A DNA stretch of 64,000 nucleotides from CAWIMX01 sp963792785 (GCA_963792785.1 CAWBXO010000001.1:2108001-2172000), one strand, 5' to 3'; positions 25,904 to 34,087 are shown, counted from the first letter of the stretch. The notes: generated by a model from the letters alone, not told the origin. Translations and numbers: made by a program.

Positions 25904-26750
25904 TCACTCGGAGAACTCCCGCGCCAGCTCCGCCCATTCTCCCGCGGGCGCGAGCTGCCGGTAGGTCTGCCAGTGCGGCCGCGCGTCGGCCGACAGCCCC
26001 ATCTTCTCGAACGTCACCGCCAGGTAGAAGTGCCCGTCCGCGTAGTGCGGATTCAACCGCAGCGCTTCCGCGTAGCACGTCTGGGCCTCGCTGAAGCGCC
26101 CGAGGTCGTGATAGATGTTGCCGAGATTGAAGTGGGCCTCGAAGAAGTCCGACTCGAGGCCGATCGCGCGCTCGTAGAGAGCCTGCGCCTCGGCGAGCTC
26201 GTCGCGGCCGTAATGGACGTTGGCCAGGTTGATGAGCGCGGCCACCAGATAGGGATCGTGCTCGAGCGCCTTGCGGTACGCCGTGGCCGCCTCGTCCAGT
26301 TTCGCCGGATCGCCATCGTCGAGCGCGGAGCCCGAGCGGAAGTATTCCTCGGCCCGCGCCGTCTCGCCGATCGGCACGACGCGCGCCGCCTGGGCCGCCG
26401 CCTCCCTGCGCCGATGGCTCGAGGGCGGCGGCAGGGTGATGATCTTCGCCGGCGACGCGTCGAGCCGGAAGTCGAGCACGAGCTGGCCGTGACGCTCGGC
26501 CAGCAGGTTGCGGACGACGGCGCGGAACGACGCGCCGGCCGCGAGCTCGTCGTTGGCTTCCTTGAGGACGGCGAGGTCGGGGAACGCGAGCAGCGTGTCG
26601 CCGTTCGCGCGCGAGACGGGACGGATGATGCCGGTACTGAATGAGATAACGAATGCGGTCGGCCCGAAGGGCCGGATACCGCTGCAACAGGTCGCGGACG
26701 GAATGAGTGACGGCGAGACGGCCTGGTTGATCAGGAGACGGTGAGGGCAA
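25904..26750 (-). CDS. MerR-like HTH – TPR protein (frameshifted)
   Basis: Read from a TTG at 26750 with a GGAGG site, the first frame gives a MerR-type helix-turn-helix (SVRDLLQRYPALRADRIRYL). After an extra C near 26,633 the second frame continues through PVSRANGDTLLAFPDLAVLK. It then enters three to four TPR units (ALINLANVHYGRDELAEAQA, AHFNLGNIYHDLGRFSEAQ, HFYLAVTFEKMGLSADARPH). Removing one base restores about 281 residues. It looks like a DNA-binding protein with protein-protein repeats, a combination seen in soil bacteria. Role unknown. Confidence 0.75.
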
Positions 26751-26820
26751 ACAGCCTCCACGTTCGGCGCGGGAGCGTGGCCGAACGGCTCCAAGATGAA
26801 GCAGAATGATAGGAAAGTCA

Positions 26821-27809
26821 ATGGCTCTTCTGCTGGCGGGAGACGTCGGCGGCACGTCGACGCGCCTCGGGCTCTTCGAGCCGGACGACGATCGGCCGAG
26901 GCGGATCGCGATCCGCACGTTCGCCACGCTCGACTTCACGGGCCTCGCGCCGATGATCGCCGAGTTCCTTCGCGGCGCCGGCGACACCGGCGGCCGCGTG
27001 GGCGCCGCCTGCTTCGGCGTGGCCGGTCCGGTGGTGTCCGGCACGGCGCGGCTCTCGAACGTGCCCTGGATCGTCGAAGAGGCGGCGCTCGCGCGCGAGA
27101 CGGCGGTCGCGCGCGTGCGCCTGGTGAACGATCTGGTCGCGATGGCGTCGGCGATCGACGTGCTGCGCGGCGACGAGCTGACGCCCCTGCAGCCGGGCGC
27201 GGCCGAGCCGGAGGGCAACCGCGCCCTGATCGCCGCCGGCACCGGGCTCGGCGAAGCCCTGCTGCACCGCGTGGACGGCCGCTTCATCCCGTCGCCGTCC
27301 GAGGGCGGCCACGCGGACTTCGCGGCGAGGAACGAGGAGGGGTTCGCGCTCGTGCGCGCCCTGACCGCGCGATTCGGCCGCGCGATGGTCGAGCACGTGG
27401 TATCCGGCCCCGGCATCGTCAACCTGTACCGGTTCGCGCACGACCGGAGCCAGACGTTCTGCGCCGAGGCGATCGATCTCGAGCGCGCCGACGCGCCGGC
27501 GGCCATCTCGATCGCGGGCACGACCGGCCGGTGCGGGTCCTGCCGAGAGACCGTCCGCCTGTTTGTCGAGGCCTACGGCGCCGAAGCCGGCAACCTGGCC
27601 CTGCGGTCGGTGGCGACGGGCGGCATATACCTGGGCGGCGGCATCGCCCCGAAGCTGCTCGACGCCATTCGGAGTGGTCCGTTCCTCGCGGCGTTCCGCG
27701 CCAAGGCCCCGTTCGAGGCGCTGATGGCGCGCATTCCTGTGCAGGTGATCATCGAGCCCGAGGCCGGCCTGCTCGGCGCCGCCGTCTGCGCCGCGCCATG
27801 CTATCGTAG
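26821..27809 (+). CDS. glk: glucokinase (Glk family)
   Basis: An approximately 330-residue sugar kinase. It has the phosphate-binding LLAGDVGGTSTRLGLF, the FGVAGPVVSG segment, the catalytic-region RLVNDLVAMASA, the adenosine-binding IAAGTGLGEALL, the glucose-binding EGGHADFAARNEEG, and C-terminal GGIYLGGGIAPKLL. As written the frame stays open past 27,809 and fuses to the next small gene. Adding one base near 27,796 brings a TAG at 27,807 into frame and gives the normal length. ATG 26821 is preferred over 26806 because family members start just before the glycine motif. Confidence 0.88.
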
Positions 27810-27822
27810 GTTTCGGGGCCCG

Positions 27823-28023
27823 ATGATTTGGTTCTTCGACAAGAACGGCGAGCGGCTCCGCTACGAGATCAGCCACGATCCCTCCGGCGGGAGATACCGC
27901 GTGGTGATCACGAAGCCCGACGGCTCCGAGTCGGTGGAAGAGGTCCAGGAAGCCACCGCGCTGATCGAGCGCTCGGTCGCGCTCATGAACTCGCTGCGCG
28001 ACGACGGGTGGCACATCGGCTAG
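27823..28023 (+). CDS. small hypothetical protein following glucokinase
   Basis: A 66-residue protein beginning MIWFFDKNGERLRYEI, with alternating strands then a helix (EATALIERSVALMNSLRDDG). Its own ATG lies 14 bases after the inferred glucokinase stop. In the sequence as given it is joined in frame to glucokinase, probably through a missing base. Function unknown. Confidence 0.55.
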   Translation: MIWFFDKNGERLRYEISHDPSGGRYRVVITKPDGSESVEEVQEATALIERSVALMNSLRDDGWHIG

Positions 28024-28169
28024 AGCGCTTTCTATTTCTCTGTCGCGCTCCACAGACTCCAGCGGGTGGCCGCGAACGGGCGCCCGCTCGGGCGCGGAGG
28101 CGTCAGCCGTGACAAGCGTCCTTCGCCGAGCACCCGAGTGGGCTGTTCGCGGACAGGACCCGGACGGTC

Positions 28170-31115
28170 TCAGACGTGCGGCAGGGCGTCCTGTCCGAGC
28201 AGATGATCCAGCCAGAGGTTCGCGAGCTTTTCCTGCACCGTGTTCTGGCGGAGCCGCGCCGCGAGGTTCGGGAAGTCCACGCGGTCCATGTCCTGATCCT
28301 GGTTGAAGCACGAGAAGATGATCGTCTCGCGGCCGGTCGCGGGATCGACGTGCTTCTGCAGGCACTGCGCGCAGACTTCCTTCATCATGCACTGCATCGG
28401 CGAGTTGATGCTCGCGATGCCCACGTGATCGGCCTTGAGGTGCGGCGCGAGCGCGCCGTGGCGCGCCGCCTTCACGGCCGCCATCATCCGATCCGAGCCG
28501 ATCGCGATGATCCGATCCACGGTGTCGAGCGGCACGAGGCGCTCGCCGAGTTCGCCGGCCTGGTACGCGAGCATCGCCTGGACGATGTTGCCGCGGAAAT
28601 GGCTGTCCTGCGGACGCCCCGGTGAGATCGCGGCGCCCGTATCCGTGCTCCAGATCACCTGGTCGGTGGCCGCCTCGATGTCCTCCCGCTTGAACAGGTC
28701 TTCGCCCTTCTTGTAGCCCGCGAAGTAGATGACGCGGTTGCCGGCGTCTCGCATCGCCTTCGCGATCGAGAACAGCACGGCGTTGCCGAGGCCGCCGCCG
28801 AGCAGCAGCACGCCCTGCCTCTCGGGAATTTCCGTCGGCGCGCCGGTCGGGCCCATCACGACGACGGGCTCGCCCTTCTTCAGGTACGCGACGAGGCGGC
28901 TCGACACGCCGAGCTCGAGCGCGATGAGCGACAGCAGGCCCCGCTCCTTGTCCACCCACGCGCCGGTGAGCGCGATGCCCTCCATCAGGAGGGGCACGCC
29001 CGCGATGCGCCTCGAGACGCTCTCGTAGTTCTGCAGGCGATAGAACTGTCCCGGATGGAAATGCCGCGCGGCCGCCGGCGCCCGCACGACGACCTCGACG
29101 ATGGTCGGCGTCAGGCGCACCACGTCTTCCACCCGCGCCACCAGCTCATCGTCCAGTTTGGCGGTCAGGGCGCGCCAGGCGCGGTCGCGGTCAGCCTGCG
29201 TCGCGGGGTCGAGCGACGCCAGCTCGCGTGCGAAGAGCGCCGCCACCAGCGGATAGCCGTCCTTCGCCGAGGCCATCGCCTTGACGACGTTGCCGGCGTA
29301 GCGGGGATGGTTGTCGCCGTAGTAGCTGACGAAACGGCCGTTCGCGTCGTACGACGTGAAGAAGCCGTCGCGATCGGGCTCGAGGTGGAACCGCCCGTCG
29401 CCGTTCGCGACCGCCTTGTGCGGCTTGAAGAACTTCTTCCGGTCGTCGAGTTCGAACGTGTGCGGCCGTTCCTTCTCGTAGGTCGTGTTCGGCGTCGTGC
29501 CCGCGGCGATCAGGAGCGTGCGGGCCCGCAGCGTGACAGCGTGATCCAAACCCACCTGCCCCACCTGCCCCACCTGCCTGAACACAACCTCTTGGAGCGC
29601 TCCTCTCGAATCCGGGAGCGCTTCGATCGGGTCCAACCCTTCCGCGAACGAGATGCCTTCTTCGAGGGCCTTGATCACTTCCTCGTGGTTCAACCGGTAG
29701 GCCGGCGCGTCCACGAGGCGCTTTCTGTAGGCGATCGTCACGCCACCCCAGCCGCGGACGAGCGGCACGAAGTTCGGGGCCTCGCCCGCCTTCGCGGCCC
29801 GCGCGCGCTCGGCGCGCACCGCGCGGCCGTGCGTCAGGTACTCGTCCAGCACCTCGCGCTCTTCCTCGTCCCAGGATGCGCGCAGGCGGTCTTCGCCCAG
29901 ATCCGCCGCGAGCGCCTCGTAGTGCTCCAGCGTCTTCTCGACCTGCACCGGGTAGTACGCCATCAGCTCCGTGGCCGTGTCGATGGCCGTGAGGCCGCCG
30001 CCGACGACCACCGCCGGCAGCCGCGCCTGCAGGTTCGGCAGGGCGCTGCGCTTGAAGGCGCCGGTGAGCTGCAGCGCCATCAGGAAGTCGCTCGCCTTCC
30101 GGATGCCCCGGATCAGGTTGTTCTTGATGTCGATGATCGTCGGCCGCCCCGCGCCCGCGGCGATGGCCACGTGATCGAAGCCGTGCGTCCACGCGTCCTC
30201 GACCGGCAGCGTGCCGCCGAACCGGACGCCGCCGTACATCCGGAGCCCGCGCCGGCGCGCGAGCGTCAGGTGCAGCAGCGTCAGGAAGTTCTTGTCCCAG
30301 CGCACCGTGATGCCGTACTCCGAGACGCCGCCGAAGCCCTCGAGCACGCGCTCGTCGAGCGGCCGGTAGATCTCGTCCCAGTCGCGGATCGGCCGCGGCG
30401 GCTCGGAGTCGGTGCCCGTCAGGTCGTCCGGCAGCGGCTCGATCTTCAGGCCGTCGATGCCCACGACGCCGAAGCCCTCGTTCACCAGGTAGTGCGCGAG
30501 CGTGTACCCGGCCGGCCCCAGGCCGACCACGAGCACGTTCTTGCCGTTGTACGGCAGCGCGTACGGCCGCTTCACGTGCAGCGGGTTCCAGCGCGTGAGC
30601 AGGCCGTAGATCTCGACGCCCCACGGCAGGCGCAGCACGTCGGTGAGGACGCCCGTTTCGATCTGCGGGATGTTGACCGGCTCCTGCTTCTGGTAGATGC
30701 ACGACTTCATGCAGTCGTTGCAGATGCGGTGGCCGGTGCCCGGGCACATCGGGTTGTCCACCGTCACGATCGCGAGCGCGCCGATCGCGTCGCCGGCCTT
30801 CCGCAGCGTGTGCATCTCGGAGATCTTCTCGTCGAGCGGGCACCCGTCCAGGTCGATGCCGAGCGGGTTCGTCACGACGGCGCCGTCTTTCTCGAACAGG
30901 CCCTTCGAGCAGGAGTCCTTGTCGCGCTCGTGGCAGAGCACGCAGTAGTGGATCTCGCTCAGCACCTCGCGCGCGTCCATGCGGCCGTCCGTGAGCGTGA
31001 AGCCGTCGCGGCGGCGAAGCCGCGCGTCGGGGCCGAACACCCCCGCCTGCACGCCGGCGGCCTTCGTGTCCACCAGCCGCCAGTAGTCGAGCGTCTCGGG
31101 GAACCGGAAGACCAC
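28170..31115 (-). CDS. GltD-like flavin oxidoreductase fused to a PyrK-like electron-transfer module (main part)
   Basis: 981 residues remain of a larger enzyme. An N-terminal cysteine cluster (CVLCHERDKDSC, then CPGTGHRICNDCMKSC) would hold Fe-S centres. A GltD/pyridine-nucleotide oxidoreductase follows with VVGLGPAGYTLAHYL near 200 and a second dinucleotide site VVVGGGLTAID near 385. The last third resembles dihydroorotate dehydrogenase subunit PyrK: FHPGQFYRLQNY, LLLGGGLGNAVLFSIAKA, and a cysteine-rich CMMKEVCAQCLQKH near the end. The QVGQVGQVG tract near 525 is encoded by a 9-base repeat. The missing N-terminus lies in the next gene, across a heptamer array. Confidence 0.9.
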   Translation of the reverse strand: MVFRFPETLDYWRLVDTKAAGVQAGVFGPDARLRRRDGFTLTDGRMDAREVLSEIHYCVLCHERDKDSCSKGLFEKDGAVVTNPLGIDLDGCPLDEKISEMHTLRKAGDAIGALAIVTVDNPMCPGTGHRICNDCMKSCIYQKQEPVNIPQIETGVLTDVLRLPWGVEIYGLLTRWNPLHVKRPYALPYNGKNVLVVGLGPAGYTLAHYLVNEGFGVVGIDGLKIEPLPDDLTGTDSEPPRPIRDWDEIYRPLDERVLEGFGGVSEYGITVRWDKNFLTLLHLTLARRRGLRMYGGVRFGGTLPVEDAWTHGFDHVAIAAGAGRPTIIDIKNNLIRGIRKASDFLMALQLTGAFKRSALPNLQARLPAVVVGGGLTAIDTATELMAYYPVQVEKTLEHYEALAADLGEDRLRASWDEEEREVLDEYLTHGRAVRAERARAAKAGEAPNFVPLVRGWGGVTIAYRKRLVDAPAYRLNHEEVIKALEEGISFAEGLDPIEALPDSRGALQEVVFRQVGQVGQVGLDHAVTLRARTLLIAAGTTPNTTYEKERPHTFELDDRKKFFKPHKAVANGDGRFHLEPDRDGFFTSYDANGRFVSYYGDNHPRYAGNVVKAMASAKDGYPLVAALFARELASLDPATQADRDRAWRALTAKLDDELVARVEDVVRLTPTIVEVVVRAPAAARHFHPGQFYRLQNYESVSRRIAGVPLLMEGIALTGAWVDKERGLLSLIALELGVSSRLVAYLKKGEPVVVMGPTGAPTEIPERQGVLLLGGGLGNAVLFSIAKAMRDAGNRVIYFAGYKKGEDLFKREDIEAATDQVIWSTDTGAAISPGRPQDSHFRGNIVQAMLAYQAGELGERLVPLDTVDRIIAIGSDRMMAAVKAARHGALAPHLKADHVGIASINSPMQCMMKEVCAQCLQKHVDPATGRETIIFSCFNQDQDMDRVDFPNLAARLRQNTVQEKLANLWLDHLLGQDALPHV
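29549..29582 (+). repeat. 9-base repeat inside a coding region (CCCCACCTG)
   Basis: Three to four tandem CCCCACCTG units add QVGQVGQVG to the flavoenzyme between VVFR and LDHAV. The number of bases keeps the reading frame. The unit is related to the intergenic 9-mers at 20,385 and 21,375. Confidence 0.85.
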
Positions 31116-31161
31116 CCAGTCGCGGTACGCCGGATCGTGCAGCCGCGAAGCGCACCAGGTT

Positions 31162-31731
31162 TTAAGCGATGTGACTGACGACTCGTGACTTGCGCCTTGC
31201 GACTGTTGGCCTGCGCCTTGCGACTGCTTGTGCGTCGAGCAGCGCGCACCCGACGCGCGCGATCGCCAGCTCGCGATCGGCCGCGTCTCCGATCAGACGC
31301 GCAACCGCCGCCTCGTCTTCCTTCGAGCAGACCGGCGCGCCGCTCTTCACGAGCGGCAGCACGCGCCGGCGGACGAAGTCCACTTTGAATCGGAACAGAT
31401 CGTCCTGATCGCGCGTCGCATCGCGAAGGCCGCTCGCGGCACGCTCCACGTCGAAAAGGCGCTCGAGGAACCGGCTGACGTGCGGCGCCATCTCGACGAT
31501 GAGGTTCGATCGCTCGACCGGCGGCGCCGGCGCGTCCGGATCGCGTCGATACGCGTCCCACCGGGCCCACAACGCCGGATCCTCGGCCTGCACGCCTTCG
31601 CAGAAGCGCGCGTACAACGACTCGAGCCGCTCGGGATCGTGCAGATCGGCGAAGGTGTAGCCGGCCACGCCGAGCCGGGTCGTGGGCGCGGCGGCGGCTG
31701 TCGGAGGGCGGGAATCCATCAAGGCGATCAC
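31162..31731 (-). CDS. N-terminal part of the split flavin oxidoreductase
   Basis: A 189-residue reading frame whose conserved part ends near LLDAQ. It starts around RLGVAGYTFADLHDPERLES and includes SNLIVEMAPHVSRFLERLF. This helical domain is known at the N-terminus of the large GltD/PyrK-type oxidoreductases. The last 20 residues (VARRRPTVARRKSRVV) are translated heptamer repeat. Just beyond, in a different frame, the sequence resumes as TWCASRLHDPAYRDWVVFRF and joins the 981-residue part. So the array appears to have split one gene of about 1,180 codons. Confidence 0.75.
   Translation of the reverse strand: MIALMDSRPPTAAAAPTTRLGVAGYTFADLHDPERLESLYARFCEGVQAEDPALWARWDAYRRDPDAPAPPVERSNLIVEMAPHVSRFLERLFDVERAASGLRDATRDQDDLFRFKVDFVRRRVLPLVKSGAPVCSKEDEAAVARLIGDAADRELAIARVGCALLDAQAVARRRPTVARRKSRVVSHIA
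31168..31232 (+). repeat. heptamer array GCGACTT/GCGCCTT splitting a gene
   Basis: About eight 7-base units (GTGACTT, GCGCCTT, GCGACTG, GGCCTGC) sit exactly where the two parts of the flavoenzyme gene change frame. Confidence 0.8.
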
Positions 31732-31789
31732 AAAACGGTACGTTGTATTGCAGAGTCAGTCAAATCGTCTCCTGCCACTCCCATTGCCG

Positions 31790-31960
31790 CTCGTGAACGG
31801 CCTCGCCGTGAGCGTGCCGGCGGGCACGCCGATCCGCCACGGCTCAACCTCGTTCACTTCACGAATCTCACGATCGGCGACCGCGTGCACGTCAAGGCGC
31901 AGACTGTGGCCGGCGTGCTGTCGGCGAAGGAAGTGAATCTGCAGAAGCGGCGACGTCACG
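31790..31960 (+). pseudogene. remnant of a DUF5666-like secreted-protein domain
   Basis: One frame reads LAVSVPAGTPIRHGSTSF. After a shift near 31,862 another reads FTNLTIGDRVHVKAQTVAGVL and SAKEVNLQ, matching the GDRV-VKG...A-EV pattern of DUF5666. No start or flanking gene is left in this 478-base gap. Confidence 0.4.
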
Positions 31961-31982
31961 TCGGGCATGGCCACCGTCAAGT

Positions 31983-32200
31983 GCTTGGGTGCTGGGTGCT
32001 GGGGTGCTGAGTGCTGGGGTGCTGGGGTGCTTCGTGCACCCGAGCACCCAGCCCCGTGCTGCGTCAGCTCCGAGCCCCCTGCAGCGTTAGTTGCCCGCCC
32101 CCTGTAGCGTCAGCTCCGAGCCCCCTGCAGCGTCAGTTCCCCGCCCCCTATAGCGTCAGCCCCAGCCCCCTGAGCGTCAGCCCCCAGCCCCCCGCGTTAG
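31983..32200 (+). repeat. mixed 8-base and 23-base tandem arrays upstream of thiS
   Basis: GTGCTGGG-type octamers (31,985-32,045) lead into about six copies of a 23-base unit (CTGCAGCGTCAGCTCCGAGCCCC and variants) up to 32,195. They end about 15 bases before the thiS start. I see no TPP riboswitch motif here. Confidence 0.88.
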
Positions 32201-32209
32201 AATCAAGCG

Positions 32210-32410
32210 GTGACGATCAAGCTGAACGGCGAGCCGCACGAGCTGCCCGGCCCGATCACGGTCACCGAGCTGCTGGCGCGCCTCGAGATCGACGCCCGGC
32301 GCGTCGCCGTCGAGCGGAATCTCACCGTGCTGAAGCGCGACGCCTTCTCGTCCACGCCCGTCAAGGAGGGAGACGAGATCGAGATCGTGAACTTCGTGGG
32401 TGGTGGATAG
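32210..32410 (+). CDS. thiS: sulfur carrier protein ThiS
   Basis: A 66-residue ubiquitin-like protein starting at GTG 32210. It begins TIKLNGEPHELPGPITVTEL and ends IEIVNFVGGG, with the C-terminal double glycine that is thiocarboxylated to deliver sulfur for thiazole synthesis. It is directly followed by thiG, its partner. Translation may be weak given the repeat-filled leader. Confidence 0.94.
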   Translation: MTIKLNGEPHELPGPITVTELLARLEIDARRVAVERNLTVLKRDAFSSTPVKEGDEIEIVNFVGGG

Positions 32411-32415
32411 CTTCG

Positions 32416-33270
32416 ATGGATTCATTCACAATCGCGGACAAGACCTTCACGTCCCGGCTGATCGTCGGCACGGGCAAGTACGCCTCCCACGCCGTCATGG
32501 TGCAGGCGCACGAAGCCTCCGGCGCCGACATGGTCACGGTGGCCGTGCGGCGTGTGAACATTTCGAGCGCCCGCGGCCCGCGCGAGGATAGCGAGTCTTC
32601 GAGCGCCGCAGCGCGTGCGAGCGGGGGTGGGGCCCCGCGAGCGGTGAAGGAAGCTGGCGACTCCCTCCTCGACCACATCGACGCGTCGAGGTACTTCCTG
32701 CTGCCGAACACGGCGGGGTGCTATACGGCGGAGGACGCGATCCGGACGGCCCGGCTGGGCCGCGAGGCGGGGCTGTCGAACTGGGTGAAGCTCGAGGTGA
32801 TCGGGGACGAGCGGACGCTGTTCCCTGACAATGAAGCGCTGGTCGCGGCGACGAAGGCGCTCGTCAAGGAAGGCTTCGTCGTGCTGCCCTACACGAGCGA
32901 CGATCCGGTCGTGTGCCGCAAGCTCGAGGATGCGGGCGCCGCCGCCGTGATGCCGCTCGGCGCGCCGATCGGCTCCGGGCTCGGGATCCAGAACCCGAAC
33001 AACATCCGGATCATCCGCGAGTTCTCGCGCGTGCCGATGATCGTGGACGCCGGCGTGGGCACCGCGTCGGATGCGGCGCTCGCGATGGAGCTCGGGGCCG
33101 ACGGCGTCCTGATGAACACGGCCATCGCGGGCGCGGACGATCCCGTGGCGATGGCCGAGGCGATGAAACTGGCGGTGAGGGCGGGACGGCTGGCGTATCT
33201 GGCGGGGAGGATTCCGAGGAAGGCGTATGCGACGTCGAGCAGCCCGCTCGAGGGCGTGGTCGGGCGCTAG
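32416..33270 (+). CDS. thiG: thiazole synthase ThiG with an internal insertion
   Basis: A 284-residue TIM-barrel enzyme. FTSRLIVGTGKYASHAVM, DMVTVAVRRVNIS, LPNTAGCYTAEDA, VKLEVIGDERTL and the phosphate-binding GVGTASDAALAMELGADGVLMNTAIAGA are intact. ThiG combines ThiS-thiocarboxylate, deoxyxylulose phosphate and dehydroglycine into the thiazole of thiamine. An extra 25 or so residues (about 52-78, low-complexity serine/alanine/arginine) interrupt the sequence just after VRRVNIS. Normal ThiG is about 255-260 residues. The 3' end is duplicated at 34,171-34,321. Confidence 0.95.
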   Translation: MDSFTIADKTFTSRLIVGTGKYASHAVMVQAHEASGADMVTVAVRRVNISSARGPREDSESSSAAARASGGGAPRAVKEAGDSLLDHIDASRYFLLPNTAGCYTAEDAIRTARLGREAGLSNWVKLEVIGDERTLFPDNEALVAATKALVKEGFVVLPYTSDDPVVCRKLEDAGAAAVMPLGAPIGSGLGIQNPNNIRIIREFSRVPMIVDAGVGTASDAALAMELGADGVLMNTAIAGADDPVAMAEAMKLAVRAGRLAYLAGRIPRKAYATSSSPLEGVVGR

Positions 33271-33548
33271 TGCGGGTTCCGCGAAGCGTCTCTTTCCCGG
33301 TCGCGCAACCTGGCGACGATTCGCGCACGATCGGCGGGGGCGAAGTCCTCGGCGTACAGCCGCTCGAAGATCCTCACTCGAAGATCCGTCTCCGTGAGAT
33401 CGGGATGCCGGGATCGGATCTCTGCGACCATCAGGGCGCGCGCGAGATCGAACATGTCGCACGCCATGCGAACGCGATCGCTGCACGGCCGCTGCATGAA
33501 CAGCGCATGCACGCGAGCGTCGACCTCGGGCGGCGTATCGTTCATCAT
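33267..33548 (-). CDS. small partner protein of a nucleotidyltransferase
   Basis: A 93-residue helical protein starting MMNDTPPEVDARVHALF and containing DMFDLARALMVAEIRSRHP and RIFERLYAEDFAPADRARIV. It overlaps the nucleotidyltransferase stop by four bases, so the two are co-translated. The pairing resembles two-gene nucleotidyltransferase modules in environmental bacteria. A toxin-antitoxin role is possible but unproved. Its stop codon overlaps the convergent thiG stop. Confidence 0.65.
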   Translation of the reverse strand: MMNDTPPEVDARVHALFMQRPCSDRVRMACDMFDLARALMVAEIRSRHPDLTETDLRVRIFERLYAEDFAPADRARIVARLRDRERDASRNPH

Positions 33549-34087
33549 CGCATCTCGTTCAGGAGCTCGGCGATGCTCAATGCCGGCGCCCATCGACCCA
33601 TGTACGACCAGTCCAGGTCTGGCTGCGCGGCGATCACCTGCCGGACGTCCCTGAGCTGAAGGCCGGAGTGAGCCTCCTTCGCCCATATCAGCTTCGACAG
33701 CACCAGATCCTCCGGCGAGACCAGCCAGATCGGCTGGTCGTCGATGACGACTGAGCGCCGCCGGCTGAACTCTTCGAGCCGATAGGGCGTGTCTTTGCGA
33801 ACGACGAAATCGACCTTCACGATCGCCTCGACATGAATCAGATTGAACAACGCCCGGCGCTCGATCGCGCGGCGGATCGTCTCGGGGCTGCACTCGAAGT
33901 CGCCGCCGAACAGGACGGCCAGCCGTTCGGCATCCGACGGCTGCAGCTCGACGACCAGATCGATATCGCGGGTCATCCGTGGCTGCGCGTAGTGGCCGGA
34001 GGCGATGGATCCCGTCAGCATGTACGGAATGCGCGCCGCTTCGAGGCGTGCGGCGACGAGCTTGAGCACAGCAAGTTGATCGATCAC
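33545..34087 (-). CDS. nucleotidyltransferase (AbiEii/DUF6036-like)
   Basis: A 180-residue protein with the minimal nucleotidyltransferase signature: TGSIASGHYAQPRMTRDIDL (GS plus DxD) near residue 25 and a further catalytic aspartate in VKVDFVV near 90. LVSPEDLVLSKLIWAK is a typical third motif. Relatives act as toxins that modify tRNA or proteins, or remain uncharacterised. With its small partner it forms a 0.8-kb module bracketed by two copies of the thiG 3' end, suggesting acquisition as a unit. Confidence 0.83.
   Translation of the reverse strand: MIDQLAVLKLVAARLEAARIPYMLTGSIASGHYAQPRMTRDIDLVVELQPSDAERLAVLFGGDFECSPETIRRAIERRALFNLIHVEAIVKVDFVVRKDTPYRLEEFSRRRSVVIDDQPIWLVSPEDLVLSKLIWAKEAHSGLQLRDVRQVIAAQPDLDWSYMGRWAPALSIAELLNEMR

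Noticed and set aside
29055..31178. 707-codon plus-strand frame opposite the flavoenzyme
   Set aside because: Antisense shadow in GC-rich DNA; no domain or ribosome-binding site.
32000..32210. TPP riboswitch before thiS
   Set aside because: None of the conserved CTGAGA or GCGTAGGGA-type elements were seen; the leader is tandem repeat.
33267..34087. Firm call of a toxin-antitoxin system
   Set aside because: The nucleotidyltransferase and small partner fit loosely, but no defining antitoxin domain is seen, so only the descriptive call was kept.
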